64,000 nucleotides of DNA from Gambelia wislizenii (taxonomy: Eukaryota > Chordata > Lepidosauria > Squamata > Crotaphytidae): assembly GCA_030847615.1 (NCBI GenBank), contig JAUMIR010000003.1:22945001-23009000 (forward strand). Reading direction: 5' to 3'. Made by a program: the position numbers and the translations under genes. Position 1 is the stretch's first letter. Each line of letters starts with the position of its first letter. The notes beneath the pieces are model-generated. The model was given only the letters and a program-made list of their open reading frames with translations, had not been told where the DNA came from and searched no databases. Below, piece by piece: positions 23,095-34,021 of this stretch.

Positions 23095-23820
23095 CACTTT
23101 GACCTTTGCTCTGAAGGTTCCTAACAGTGTTTAATAAACAAAGGGATCATCTGCATTAGCCAGAATTTGCTGGGTCCCTGCAAGCATATCCTGGCTGCAG
23201 ACCTGCATATACCAGTACTCAGGAGGAGACTCAAAGCCAAAATGTACAATTAAATGATCTTTAGTGGAAAATCGCAGCACTCACGCAAACACTCAGGCTT
23301 CAAGCACTCACACAAGGCTAACAAATAAAGTAGGAAGGATTGGGATAGAGGAATGGAGTAAGAGGATGATGGGTGGCATGACACCTGTCCTGTAGAGCAG
23401 AAATCACAAAGTAAAATGACAGTGGGAAGGTCCAGATGATGGCCTGGCTACACAGTGTGATGTGGAGTTGAAAGGAAGTGGAACTGTGTGCAGTTGAGAT
23501 AATTTTGAAGGGTTTTTTATACCTAATATTTCCATTCAGGGGATGGGATTTAGAGTGGAATACAATCCTTCTTGGGGTCTCCCAGGTTAAAACAATGGAT
23601 GCTCCAGAAGCACTAAAGATTGTTAATGTGGTACCACTTTGAAACTGAATGAAGCAAGTAACCAACCTTCTTTGTCTGAGGTGGAGGAGAGGGGGAATAG
23701 CTCTTTTATAAACCTTGAGTACTCAGCTGTAGTTGATTGGATTAGACAGATGTTCGGGCAAGAAAGTGCCTTTCAGGTTACCTTTCTTTGAAATTTGGAA
23801 TGGCCCCTCTCTAGGGTGTA
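23095..23820. repeat. Diverged LTR-like repeat
   Basis: It shares cacacaaggctaacaaa and gatagaggaatgg blocks with the LTR-like copy at 51100-51945, and tttataccta-type text near 23520. It is more diverged than the other copies, so membership is tentative. Confidence 0.35.
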
Positions 23821-23984
23821 TGTGACTGAGTCTCAGTGCTATCCTTGGGGATCCCTGGTTCTTTGGGGTCCCTGGTTTACTTGCCACTCCCGTGGAAGGC
23901 AAAAGTTAGTCAGATTATTAAATATTGCCAATTATTACATGGAAAAGGGGCTGGGGGCTGTCAGGACTGGTAACATGTGGGGGG

Positions 23985-24200
23985 GGAATTCCATCGCCTG
24001 CCAGCAGCCATTGAGCAGGCTCTTTCCCATGTCCTCACCAAGCATGCCTATGATGGAAATGGGATAAAGAGAAAGCTCTCCACTGAAGGTCTTAGAATTC
24101 CAGCACAAGAGAGAATAAACCCAATCAATTGTTTAATGGTGAGGCAACACACAGATAAACCCCAATACTTCAGTGGGTCTCCTCCAGTCAGGACTAGCAA
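23985..24200 (-). pseudogene. L2-type LINE C-terminal fragment
   Basis: On the minus strand this corresponds to the C-terminal end of an L2-type ORF (the part that includes the cagccattgag and catgtcctcaccaagcatgc region). It is related to the segment at 26290-26640. Confidence 0.4.
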
Positions 24201-24537
24201 TAGGATTTAGGCCTAAATGGGTTCTATGAACTGAGCCAGGCAGCCTTCTCTAGAAACTGCATTCCACAATCTTTGGCACTAAGAATGTGAAAATCTCAGT
24301 CTCACTTTCATTGGGTTACTCTAAATCCTACATGCATTTTATTTTCATCTTTCTTTTCTACCAGCTGTGAGACTTTGGGGGGGAAAGGAGTAAATTCTTG
24401 TGTATTTTGATATATATACTACTCATAAAGCATGCACATTTTCTGCATTTTTCCTAATGTATGCATGTTTCCCATTCTCTTGTCTTCCTTGACAGTTGTC
24501 TCTTGTTTATTGTATGCTTGAGATTTGCTGTGGCTTA

Positions 24538-24781
24538 TGACAGTACGAGTCCCCCCCCCCATCCATGGGGGATACATTCCTAGACTTACCATAGATACGT
24601 GAAACCATGGATAATAGCAAACTCTATTGAAATGAATGACTTCCGTCCTAACTTCTGGCGGAAGCATACCATAGAATGGTGCTGGAGGACCTAGAAAATT
24701 CCTAGTGAAGACATATTTTTTCGGACATGGAGAAATGAAACCGTCAATACTGGTCCCATAGAAACAAGGGTCAACCTGTAC
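24538..24781. mobile_element. Second Tigger-like MITE family, copy 1
   Basis: It is homologous to 45219-45474 through agacttaccatagatac, attgaaatgaatgacttc and cataccatagaatggtgctg. The ends (acagtacgagtcc and gggtcaacctgta) resemble Tigger termini. Confidence 0.6.
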
Positions 24782-25281
24782 TGATAGTCAGGTGCATGCC
24801 AAGATGATCTAGGCATTAGAAGGACCAATGAGTCAAATACTGGATCCCTTTGTTGGCAGACAACAGAGAGCGGTATTAAGGACCACAGAAATAAACAAAG
24901 GACTTACCCTTAAGAGTTTGGCAAATTGCTCTTTTGCCTAAAGTGGGTAGCTAACAGAAGTGAAGGCAGATAGCTCTGATGTCAGTAAGGCAGAGAATTC
25001 ACAAGACTTTTAGAAAGTAAGGTTCAATGCTCTGATTTGAAGAAACCATAAGTAGGAGCTGGTTGCCTACATGTCAGTGGGATAGTGATTCTACTCTGGA
25101 TTTTAGTCCAGACGTTAAAGGAGCTAGCCAACATACTGAATCTATTGGAGATTAGTATTCAAGACCTTGAATAGCTCAGTTCAGACTAAATATTGAGTAG
25201 ATTCACCACTCTAGTGACATTAGATCCACCAGCTGTCTGTGGTGAACGGTGGGTCTTTTTTTTCCCTAAAAGCCCCCAACT
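24782..25281. other. Intronic stretch, nothing recognised
   Basis: No supported feature. Confidence 0.4.
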
Positions 25282-25739
25282 ATCTCTCTCTCTCTGGCTT
25301 TTCTTCGCAAACGAAGATTCAGGAAGGACTCATCCCGCGTTTTCTGCAAGCGCACTGATGACTAAAAAGGCCAATCCGAGATAGACAAGTCCGGTTGCAG
25401 AAGGCACAGCAGAAGGTCTCCTTGGGTGATGTTTTTGGGTTGTGATTCTTTCTGCGTTGTCGTTTCTCTTCAAGATTTGTTTGGCATGAGTTCTCAAATA
25501 AGGCTGCAGCATTGTGGATAGTGCGTCTCCATGCCTCCTGATGGAAGGCCAGGGTGGACCATTGTTGGTGATCAATTTGGCCGAGCCTGAGATGTTGTTT
25601 CAGGGAGTCCTTGTATCGCTTTTTTGGAGTGCCCCTCTTATGCTGACCCGTGGCGAGTTCACCGTAAAGTACTATTTTGGGGAGGCGCTGTCCTCCATCC
25701 TAGAAACATGCCCTGCCCAGCACAGCCCAACTATCTAAA
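25282..25739 (-). pseudogene. RTE-like LINE 3' end with zinc-finger tail, copy 1
   Basis: The minus strand encodes a block ending KKRYKDSLKQHLRLGQI, then an AWRRTIHNAAALFE block, then CNRTCLSRIGLFSHQ, a C-x2-C...H-type knuckle at the C-terminus of some non-LTR ORF2 proteins. The 3' tail is an (AG)n run (the ctctctct at 25282). About 90% identical by eye to 41451-41915. It is truncated at the 5' side and has frame breaks. Confidence 0.6.
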
Positions 25740-26285
25740 TCTGAAGTAAATAAGGTGTGTTTTTTTAAAAAAAAATATATATATATATCTACCTGGAACT
25801 TTTTCACAGCTACTGTAACTGTGTAAATTGTAATACCACAACACATCTATCTAAAACCTGCTATGAGGATAGTGAAAGCTACAGATATCTTTTTACACTC
25901 TGACCACATTTTGAAGTCATGCCAAACCATAGTTGGTCATTCTGTACATAAGCAGAGTCAAGCAGAGCCAAACTACAGGCTCAGACAGTCCCTTTCTCCT
26001 ACCTAAATGGCAGAGATTTCTAAGCTTACCACATTTTGTCATCAAATCATGATTTGTCACAGTATCAAAACACAACAAATCATGGCTTGTTCAAACTATG
26101 CATTATTCTTTTGTGTTACACTCCGTCATAGATATATTAGTGATACCAAATGAACACATGTCAGTCAAGCAAATCACTATCCATTCTGTGGAGATATCTA
26201 GTACATTGTTAATATCCAGCTTTGAGTGTATTTTCCTATTCGGGACATTTAGTGCTATCCACTCATAGAGGTTTAGCAGTCACTG
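25740..26285. other. Intronic stretch, AT-rich
   Basis: An AT-rich run (about 25760-25795) and nothing else recognised. Confidence 0.4.
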
Positions 26286-26640
26286 TTTAATTTAATTTTA
26301 TTTAATTTATATGCTGCCTTTCTCCCAGAAGAGACCAGGGTAGCTCATAAAACGTCATATAAAATACATTTTTAAAACCATTAAAAACATCACAATATAG
26401 GAAATCTAAAATAATATAAATATATATAAGTTAAAATATTAAAAATAAACAAGATAAAAATAAAAACAAAGAAACACCCCAATAAAAGCTTCCAAAGCCC
26501 AACTACATATTAAAAGTTTGGTTGCATAAAAATGTCTTTGCCTGCTGGCAAAAGGAAAACAAGGAAGAGGCCAGCCTAGCCTCCCATGGAAGGGAATTTC
26601 AAAGAATGGGAGCAGCCACAGAGAAGGCTCTAAACTGTGG
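26286..26640 (-). pseudogene. L2-type LINE 3' end
   Basis: On the minus strand, a C-terminal block FSVAA...WNSLP-type text (decayed; about 26640-26520) is followed by an AT-rich 3' untranslated region ending near the catataaattaaa tail at 26300. The order fits L2 LINE ends. Confidence 0.5.
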
Positions 26641-27252
26641 CCCTGTCTACACAACCTCAAAACAAAATCAGTTTGGGGGGTAAAAAATTTGAAAAGGCAG
26701 TTGTTCGAATGTGTACGATCTGCCTACATGATTTTTACCCCCCCTAAACTCCGTATGACCCCCCCCTTGCCCAGCTGGCTGGAGCAAGCGAGCCAAGTGG
26801 AGGTTTTAAATCTCCCGCTGCTTTTTTTTTTAATTTAAAAAGGTGCCTCTTATGCAGACAGTCGGTTTTCCGTATTTACAATATAAAATAAAAATGAATA
26901 AATGTAAAAATCTCCATTTCATGGACTTACCGGACTCTCCCTTAGCCGGGAATCCAACATGGTGATCACTCCCAATTTCCCTGTTTGCTAGCCCCACCCC
27001 CTGTGCTTGGCCAGCCAATCAGATTACACTGCCTGTTCATATGTGTCCGAATGGGGTGTGCAGATGATCAACAATTCAAACGGCTGTATGGATTTTAGGT
27101 CGAGATCCGCTAATCCTCCTGAACACTGAATCCACATAGTTTACGGGGGATTCACTAGCTTCTGAAAGACACGAATGCATCAGAACGGTCGTGTGTACAC
27201 ATTATTGATCTTTCGAATGCCATACAGATTTTTTTCATCATGTAGACATGGC
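26641..27252. mobile_element. DNA-transposon MITE, GGCCCTGTCTACAC family, copy 1
   Basis: The left end ggccctgtctacac pairs with the right end atgtagacatggcc. The interior is homologous to 45489-46085 and 46985-47410, including the ccagccaatcagattac segment. It is about 610 bp and non-coding. No clear target duplication is visible in this copy. Confidence 0.55.
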
Positions 27253-28039
27253 CTTTGTTTAGAAGTTTAACAGTTTCCTCCCACCCCAATTCGAAAAGCA
27301 TTTTGAAAACCACTGAAAGGTGCTGATATTTTGCTTCTGCCAGCTTGCAGACAAATGAAGAAGACTGCCTTAGTTATAAAATAGTCACAAAGTCCAGATA
27401 GACTTTAGGAGTAAGCTGAAGAATTAAGAAACTTGACCAGGAAATAAAAGCACTTAGCATCAATTTGTCTTCATATGACAATGGAGGTGGACGCATTTCA
27501 TCCCACACACTTAAACTTTAAACAACCTAATTCAATAAGACTATATTTCTCTCAGCTGTGTAAATGGAGCAGTCCTGGATCAATGGAACCTGCCACGATA
27601 TCACAGCTATAATATCCTGAGAAAAGTCAGAGCAGACACAGCTCTCCCTATGTGTCTGCTTTCTCTCCAGCCCACAGAATCATTTATATCACTAACTGTT
27701 GTGCCACCTCAGAGTATATGATGTCAAGCATTCCTGTCATTTGCCAAGGGTCCATCAAATTGTATTTACAGGCTTCCTTAGGACAGAATTAGGTGTTAGT
27801 TTGGCAAGCACATATTCCCAGCCTTGTGTGTATTGAGACAACAGAAATGGAAGGGTGGTGAGAGTGACATGGAAGGGAGAAGCAGCAAGCAAGAGGAAGG
27901 GATGTTTAACCCAAGGCCAGCCCTACTATTAGGCAGAGTGGGGTGACTGCCTCAGGTATATCTTGGCTGTCATGAAAGAAGAATCAATTTTAACTATTTA
28001 TATTATTGTTGTTGCATTAAAAAAAAAAAAGAAATCCAG
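27253..28039. other. Intronic stretch, nothing firmly recognised
   Basis: The gtgactgcctcaggtatatct text near 27945 resembles part of a dispersed reptile repeat but is too short to classify. Confidence 0.35.
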
Positions 28040-28155
28040 GCGTAGAATCATAGAGTTGGAAGAGACCACAAGGACCATCTAGTCCAACCCCCTGCCCTGC
28101 AGGAATACACAATCAAAGCATTCCCAACAGATGGCCATCTAGTCTCTGTTTAAAA
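28040..28155 (-). repeat. CR1 LINE 3' terminus
   Basis: Reads agaatcatagagttggaaga and ccaaccccctgccctgcag, the reverse complement of a CR1 3' end. Only about 115 bp is present. Confidence 0.75.
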
Positions 28156-29186
28156 TCCTCCTCAGCCTTGCTTTGTTTGAACATCAGAGTCTGCAAGGAA
28201 GTTGTCCTCCTGTTTCCTTCAATGTGAGCCGAACTCTTAACAAAATCAGGAATCCTGGTAAAAGTGGGTTCCCAGTTGCTCTGTGAGATGTTAACACATT
28301 CAAATGAATGCAAGTCACACTCCCTTGCAGGCCTTGCTACCAGTTTTAAGCATTAAAGCCCTGAAGGGCATAGGGTCAAATACCTGAAAGAATATCTGGT
28401 GGTGTCCCTGTAAGCAGGGCAGTAAATCCAATATGGGTCTTACTCTAAACTTTAAAGTTGCTGCTGAAGGTACTGAACCTTACTCCAGAACAGGTTGGAT
28501 AGCTCCTTTAAGGTTTGGATTAAAACCCAGAATGGATTTGTAGCCCCAATGACATGGAAGCTAGCACTCACTACTGGCATGGGGAAAAGTACAGCAAGTT
28601 TGAATCTGCTAAAGGTCTTAGATCCAACTTGAAAGAAGCAAGGTTGGGTGAAAAAGTTTTAAAAACCTAGTTTATTTGGTTTGGACCAGCTTTTTTGTTT
28701 GTTTCTTTGTTTTTGCATTAAAACCAATATAGGACTAAATCCGAAAATTAAGAAGCAAATGCAGTTCAGATGTTATGGCCACTAGCTTAAATAATAACCA
28801 TTCTTTAAAAAATGCTCTTTTAAAGCAAGTTGTTTTGGTCGAAGAATTTGTTAATTGAACAGCATTTCTTGCACCATAAAATAAAATGATTAAAAGGAAG
28901 CAACTCATACTGGATACTGGTCTAACAATGAGCAACTGCCGATAAACTCTTAAAGTTAACATGTTTCATATATTTCCTTCTTGAGTTGAAGAGGCAAAGA
29001 GGCCTCCACTGGAGAGCAAAACAGAAAACAGTGATGTCAGCCTGATCAGCAGGGAAGGGAGACGAAGGAAAGGAAAACAAAGATGTCTTCTGGAGGTATA
29101 GAGCCAAAAAGATACCATGAGTCTATATGGCTGTGAGCTCCATTGTTCCCAGAGAGGCATTCCAAAAGGGACCCACTGCAAATTAA
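28156..29186. other. Intronic stretch, nothing recognised
   Basis: No supported feature. Overlapping short open frames on the minus strand near 28735-29249 have no motif. Confidence 0.4.
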
Positions 29187-29537
29187 GGACTTTTTCGGAT
29201 GAGGGTTTATAACGCTAGCAGCCTCATCCCCGTTGCAAGGCTTCTGCACTGCAGGCCGTCCCTTTCAGATGACACTCTGTCCTGCTGATCCTCTGCCGGT
29301 ACTGTTGCATAACCATGGGGATGCAGTAGCGTTATATTTGGCGGTTTTCTAATCACGATCAACTTTCGTGATTAGAAAACCGCCAAATATAACGCTACTG
29401 CGTCCCTGCGGTTACACAACAGTACCAGCAGAGGATCAGCAGGGCAGAGCGTCATCCAAAAGGGACTCCCTGCAACACAGCAGCCTCGCAACGGGGACGA
29501 GACTGCTAGCATTATAAACCCTCATCCGAAAAAGTCC
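29187..29537. mobile_element. Fold-back Harbinger-like MITE (351-bp palindrome) with TAA duplication
   Basis: The termini GGACTTTTTCGGATGAGGG and its complement are the ends of a nearly continuous palindrome centred near 29362, with arms of about 170 bp and a few mismatches. TAA flanks both sides (29184-29186 and 29538-29540). The GG-starting terminus and T-W-A duplication fit PIF/Harbinger MITEs. The same terminus recurs at 52419 and 62397. Confidence 0.75.
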
Positions 29538-29555
29538 TAAGAGTAGAGAAAGCTG

Positions 29556-29807
29556 TGAAGTCAAAGGCTTTCACGGCTGGCATCCATAGTTTTTTTTGTT
29601 GTTTTTTTCCCACCCTAGGAAATGGCCATTCAAATACACAAATTTACATATCCTCTCCAACAGGGACTCACAGTATATAAACCCCACCACACCCCTACAC
29701 AACAATTCTCTGAAGATGCCAGCTTCAGATGCAGGCAAAACATCAGGGGGAAAAAACTCTTCCAGAACACAGCCTCATAGCCCAGAAAAAAACCACAAAA
29801 AACCTAT
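29556..29807 (+). mobile_element. Penelope-like element 3' fragment, copy 3, with 14-bp target duplication
   Basis: It carries the family's short inverted leader (29556-29610) and its 3' block (29710-29807). The string agtagagaaagctg occurs at 29542-29555 and 29808-29821 and flanks it exactly. It lies one base beyond the TAA of the palindromic MITE. Confidence 0.7.
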
Positions 29808-29821
29808 AGTAGAGAAAGCTG

Positions 29822-30925
29822 CTGTTGACATTAATCTGGATCTGCAGAAGCTCACAGGGGAGTCTGCATGGCCTATTATTTAATTTGACACCAACATATG
29901 AAACAAATCAGCATCTCCCAAAATACTACTTCTATGCTAGACTCGTTAGGCTTCCAACAGTCCAGTCAGGCTGACTGGTAGACTGGGTCAGTCTGCCTGG
30001 GTTAGTCAGGCTTTGATTACTGATTAAGTTTTTTCCTCAGCAATATATTATCTCTTTTAACACAATTTATATTTCCTGGAGGCAGCCACCCTCTGCTCAC
30101 TAAACTGGGAATAAGTCTTGTTGAATTTAATAGAGCTTACAACCTTGAGGAGATTTTCTGTAGGATTATACTGTAAAGGAGATGGCAATACATACATTCA
30201 TAGGCAAAGAGAACACAATAGAGCTGAAATGGTGGTCTTATCACTGTACCTGGCACATGTAATCTAAAAACGGAATAAATGGCTCTTGTATAATCAGTTA
30301 ATCATGAGTTTTGCCACCTAGCACACAAAGTGCCTATCACCCTAAGAAAGTACAGGACAGAGTCCTAGTTCTTTCTGAGATTTTAAAAAAAAAGTCTATC
30401 TGAATAGGGCTTTACCATTTTAGTGGGCTATTTTAGACTTCACAGACCAGGGGGGAGCTTCATTTGACTGAAAGCACCTTTAGACAAGTCCATCCCTCCA
30501 TATTAAAACCTAAATGCAACAGAGAGTAGAGCCCTCTTCAGATTTTAGCCACTGTGCATATCAATGGAGGTAGCATTCCTGAGCTGGACTGGCAGCCAGA
30601 AGAGAAGGTGGAGCACAGTCAGGTTTTCAAAGTCCAGGAATGGAGTATCCAGCATTTTTGGTAGATCTAGAGTAGAATCCAGCAGGTTATGCCAAAGCTG
30701 GACAGAGATTGGAACAATTGCCTTTTGGGATTATAATACCCAGAATCCCCTTGTCAACATGTCCAAAAAAGGATTTTTTTAACACTCTTGGAAAAGTGTT
30801 TTTGTTTTGCTGGGCAAAAGCTCAGGGCAAAAGGTACCTGTTTGCCTATGGCAGAAGTGGGAATCATACAGCCCTCCAATCATTTGCAAATCCTAGGCAA
30901 TATATTCACGAGTGAGGAAATCTGA
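29822..30925. other. Intronic stretch, nothing firmly recognised
   Basis: A short hAT-MITE-like text (ggcagaagtgggaatcatac) lies near 30848. No exon or RNA is recognised. Confidence 0.4.
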
Positions 30926-31195
30926 AAGCCTTATCGCACTCTGAAGAAAAACGGCAAAGCAGCAGGAACATCTGTCTTTCCTGCTGCCTTATTGCATGAT
31001 GGTGTTCCTTCATTCTGGTCCCATGGGGGATTGAGGTAAAACTGTGTCTTTTTGCTAACCAGAAAAAAAGTTTGCAAAAAGATCCCATGGGACAAGAATA
31101 AAAGGACGCCAGAAGAATGCCATGCGGTAAGACAGCAGGAAAGACGGGACATTCCTGCTGCTTTGCCACTTTTCTTCAGAGTGCAGTAATGCTCT
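30926..31195. repeat. Fold-back element
   Basis: The left arm (tatcgcactctgaagaaaa, ggcaaagcagcaggaac) is complementary to the right arm (tcctgctgctttgccactt, tcttcagagtgcagtaatgc). Centre is near 31060. It looks like a palindromic MITE; no clear target duplication was found. Confidence 0.6.
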
Positions 31196-31202
31196 GAGAG
31201 GT

Positions 31203-31415
31203 GCGGTCTAACAAAATCAGGAGGATCAGTAAGCAAAGGGATCTTGTAGCAACTTTGAGAGTAACAGAGGGAGAAAATCATAGCATAAGCCTTCGTAGAC
31301 TTAGTCTAAGTCTACAAAAGCTTATGCTACAACTTTCTCTCTCTCAGTTACTCTCCAAGATGCTATAAGATCCCTTTGCTTACTGATATTCCAGACTAAC
31401 ATGGCTATGTCTTTG
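31203..31415. repeat. Fold-back repeat with agcaaagggatctt ends
   Basis: Arms of about 100 bp meet near 31300 (gacttagtctaagtc). Inner parts read catagcataagc / agcttatgctac. A related, interrupted copy lies at 63345-63850. The class is unknown to me. Confidence 0.6.
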
Positions 31416-32065
31416 AAAATCTGGAGGACTATATGATTCTTACCCCTGATCTATGACAACAGTGGTGAACCTGTGGCCTTCCAAGTTATTGTGCTACAAT
31501 TCCTACTATCTTTGAGCATTGGCCATGCTGACTGAGGCAGATAGGAGCTGCAGTCCAACAATACCTGGAGCCCTGCAGGGTCTCCTCAGCTGGCCTAGAA
31601 TGTATAGCAAACCCCCCACACACACACACACACAGCTACTCTTGTTGTGCACTGCTCCAGAGTGCCTTATACAGGTAAAACAGAGCATTACACTCTGGGT
31701 AATACCTAAGAACCAACCAAAACACCACAAAGTATTCAGTGAGATTTGAAGTCCCACAGGAGACTTTGAGCAAAATCAAAAATGTGTCAGAGGAAATAAT
31801 CTCCATGGCCATGATAAGATGGCTCCCCCTCACCTCACCTAAGATATCAGCTTCTAAAATGGAATACAGGGGCTGTTGTGCTGAATTATTTGGGATAAAC
31901 TGTATAGCCTGCAAAAAAGATTCTGAGGCTATTTTGAACATCGCAGGAAATGGGAAGAAGACTGCAATTGCTCTCAATTCCACTTAAAAATATAAAAGTA
32001 TTTATTTAGATAAAATCCACACATTTTTTTTGTCCACCCATCCTCCCTCAAAAATATTGTTGTTC
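31416..32065. repeat. hAT-like MITE remnants and (CA)n run, otherwise unclassified
   Basis: 31430-31580 includes ctgaggcagataggagctgcagtccaaca-like text (in part), a fold-back MITE family. (CA)n occurs at 31617-31635. Nothing else is recognised to 32065. Confidence 0.4.
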
Positions 32066-32240
32066 CTATTGTGTGCATTCATTTCTGACTTATGGCAACC
32101 TAAAGGTGACCCTATCACAGGGTTTTCTGAGGGCTGAGAATGTGGGACTTGTCCAAGGTCACCCAGTGGGTTTTTATGGTCGAGCAGGGATTCAAACCCT
32201 GATCTTCAGAGTCATAGTCCAACGCTCAAACCAACCCCCC
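32066..32240 (-). repeat. Sauria-type tRNA-derived SINE
   Basis: On the minus strand it starts with a tRNA-like head (gagcgttggactatgactct and then the B-box-like ggtttgaatccctgc) and continues through a conserved cactgggtgaccttggacaa core to the gccataagtcag tail shared with BovB. The A box at the 5' end is only partly present. It implies a BovB-mobilised SINE, as known for squamates. Confidence 0.8.
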
Positions 32241-32659
32241 AAAACCTTCAAAATCCTGGCCAGTTTTGTTTGTTTCTTTTTGTTTTGTGATCACTCAGCA
32301 AGACTGCACTCATCTGGGACCATAAGAAACAGTAGATTTGCATTTTCAGATGCAAATCATACACTTGAGTACCTCTTCCTTGGCTTCTGTGGGGCTATTT
32401 ACAATTGAATGTTGCAAACACATGTACAAAATTTTAAATAGTTTACAGATTAATATAAACTTCTTTTCTATGAATAAAACCCAACAACAATCCAACACAT
32501 GTTGTTGAGTGCCTTCAAGTCATTTCCAACTAATAGCCAAACTACATAGGATATCCATGCATGCTTTCTAACGATACAAATAGCAAACACTATAGAAAGT
32601 GGGGAGGACAATTAATCAGACCGCAGGAGGTTCAGAGGGGGAAATAAAATGTTTTCTTC
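32241..32659. other. Intronic stretch, nothing firmly recognised
   Basis: No supported gene. The sequence joining 32500-32530 (gttgttgagtgccttcaagtc) is another short piece of BovB/Sauria-type 3' tail. Confidence 0.4.
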
Positions 32660-32733
32660 TCTGTGGCTGTTACCCTAATGAGACACTTCTCATTGAAGTT
32701 TGGGGGAATTATAGCTCAAAAAAGGAGGCCATG

Positions 32734-32764
<31 letters not shown>

Positions 32765-33546
32765 GAGGGTACTTCGGGGATCTTTCCTCCTATGCATACC
32801 AGTAGTAACTATAGAGAGCATTCCAGTTAAAGTTAAACAAGTTTGAATTAACACATGAGATAAACTGTCATACAAGAGCATATACTCTTAAGAACCATAC
32901 AAAGCTATTGAAGAGAAAGGTGAGGAGGATTGCATAGAGAGAAGTCAGGGATGGAAGCGTGATAGTTACCAGTCTCAAAGAGGTCTGCGTTGTTGAGGGG
33001 CTCAGACAGAGGCTGAGGGTGGCACAGGGGAATCCTGTCCATTGAGAAAGGTGACACACAGAATGAGAGGCCATGTCTGTGGCACATGTGGCTAGGATAT
33101 TTATACCCTATTTCATACCCTGATGGGGTGCATTGGTTATGACAAAGCCTGGATGGCTTTCTCACGGAATGGACAAAAGGGTCCAAAACTGAGCTGATTG
33201 CCTTTGCTCCAAAGAGACAAAACATTGATGGGACTTGCAACAGCCTCTTAATGTTTGGTCAAGTAAGGTGTATGGAAAGATTTCTGTAAGGTATGGGTGA
33301 GGGAAGGTCACTGATTGCATGACTGAAAGGATTAGCATAGACCTATTAACAACTGGGATTTCCACTTAATCCTATCTGGTTTTCCCACCATTATGATTCT
33401 GGACACGTCTCAGGTCATCATGACCTCAACTGTCCTCTGGTCAGCTTGACCCTAAAAAGGGTCCAGTCAGTGTGACCCCCAAAAGTGTCCACTATGTGTA
33501 GTTATAAAATAGTGGTGGTAGGGTATGCTAACACTGCTACCTTAGT
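32660..33546. repeat. LTR-like interspersed repeat, copy 3 (target of the DIRS insertion)
   Basis: It follows copy 1 closely but lacks the Penelope-like insertion: the site is intact around 32875-32900 (gcatatactcttaagaacc). It contains a (CA)n run at 32733-32761. The DIRS element starts immediately after its right-end block ggtatgctaacactgc. Confidence 0.5.
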
Positions 33547-33714
33547 AAACGGAACATTGGTACTTACCGTGAAGGTTCCTTTTCAGCAGCCTTGGGGAGG
33601 GAGTCCTTCAATGGGTATTGGCTCCGCCTCCAACCAATCGCAGGCAGAATTCTCTGTGAATTTAAATGTTAAAGCCATCCCCTCCAGGAGGTGGAGCCAA
33701 CCCCTACCTCCCCA
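33547..33714. repeat. DIRS left terminal repeat with left-specific extension
   Basis: The part from about 33578 to 33714 is the reverse complement of the right terminal repeat (38714-38848), differing at very few bases. The outer 30 bp (cggaacattggtacttaccg and following) has no counterpart at the right end, as known for DIRS elements, whose left end carries an extra extension. Confidence 0.93.
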
Positions 33715-33855
33715 GAGAAGTATGAATACAGCTCCAGCAACAAACAAAAAGAAATAGTCAACTCTAAATAAAACAAACATTCAATAAAAAACTATAGTAA
33801 CAAGGCAAAACACACCACCAAACAAACCTACTGCTCTACATCTACTATCCCCTTC

Positions 33856-33877
33856 TTTTTTTTTTTTTTTTTTTTTT
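33856..33877 (-). other. A22 tract in the DIRS 3' region
   Basis: An uninterrupted run of 22 T on the plus strand (A on the element's sense strand) lies between the internal complementary region and the left terminal repeat. No AATAAA is visible just before it on the sense strand. It could be a tract of retroposition origin or a simple-repeat expansion. Confidence 0.6.
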
Positions 33878-33885
33878 GGGTGGGT

Positions 33886-33980
33886 AAGGACTCCCTCCCC
33901 AAGGCTGCTGAAAAGGAACCTTCACGGTAAGTACCAATGTTCCGTTTTCCAGCAGCCTGGGGAGGGACTCCTTCAATGGG
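33886..33980. repeat. DIRS internal complementary region (ICR)
   Basis: 33886-33947 is the exact reverse complement of the left terminus (33547-33608). 33945-33980 is the exact reverse complement of the right terminus (38813-38848). The two halves overlap by TTT (33945-33947). In DIRS replication models this region templates the joining of the two ends into a circle. The perfect match shows that the element has changed little since insertion. Confidence 0.95.
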
Positions 33981-34021
33981 ACTTAAAACAGCGGTCCCAA
34001 AAAAGGGGTGGGATTTTTTTT

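Noticed and set aside
32066..32240. A free-standing tRNA gene
   Set aside because: The tRNA-like head is followed by the Sauria SINE core and tail and does not form a full cloverleaf.
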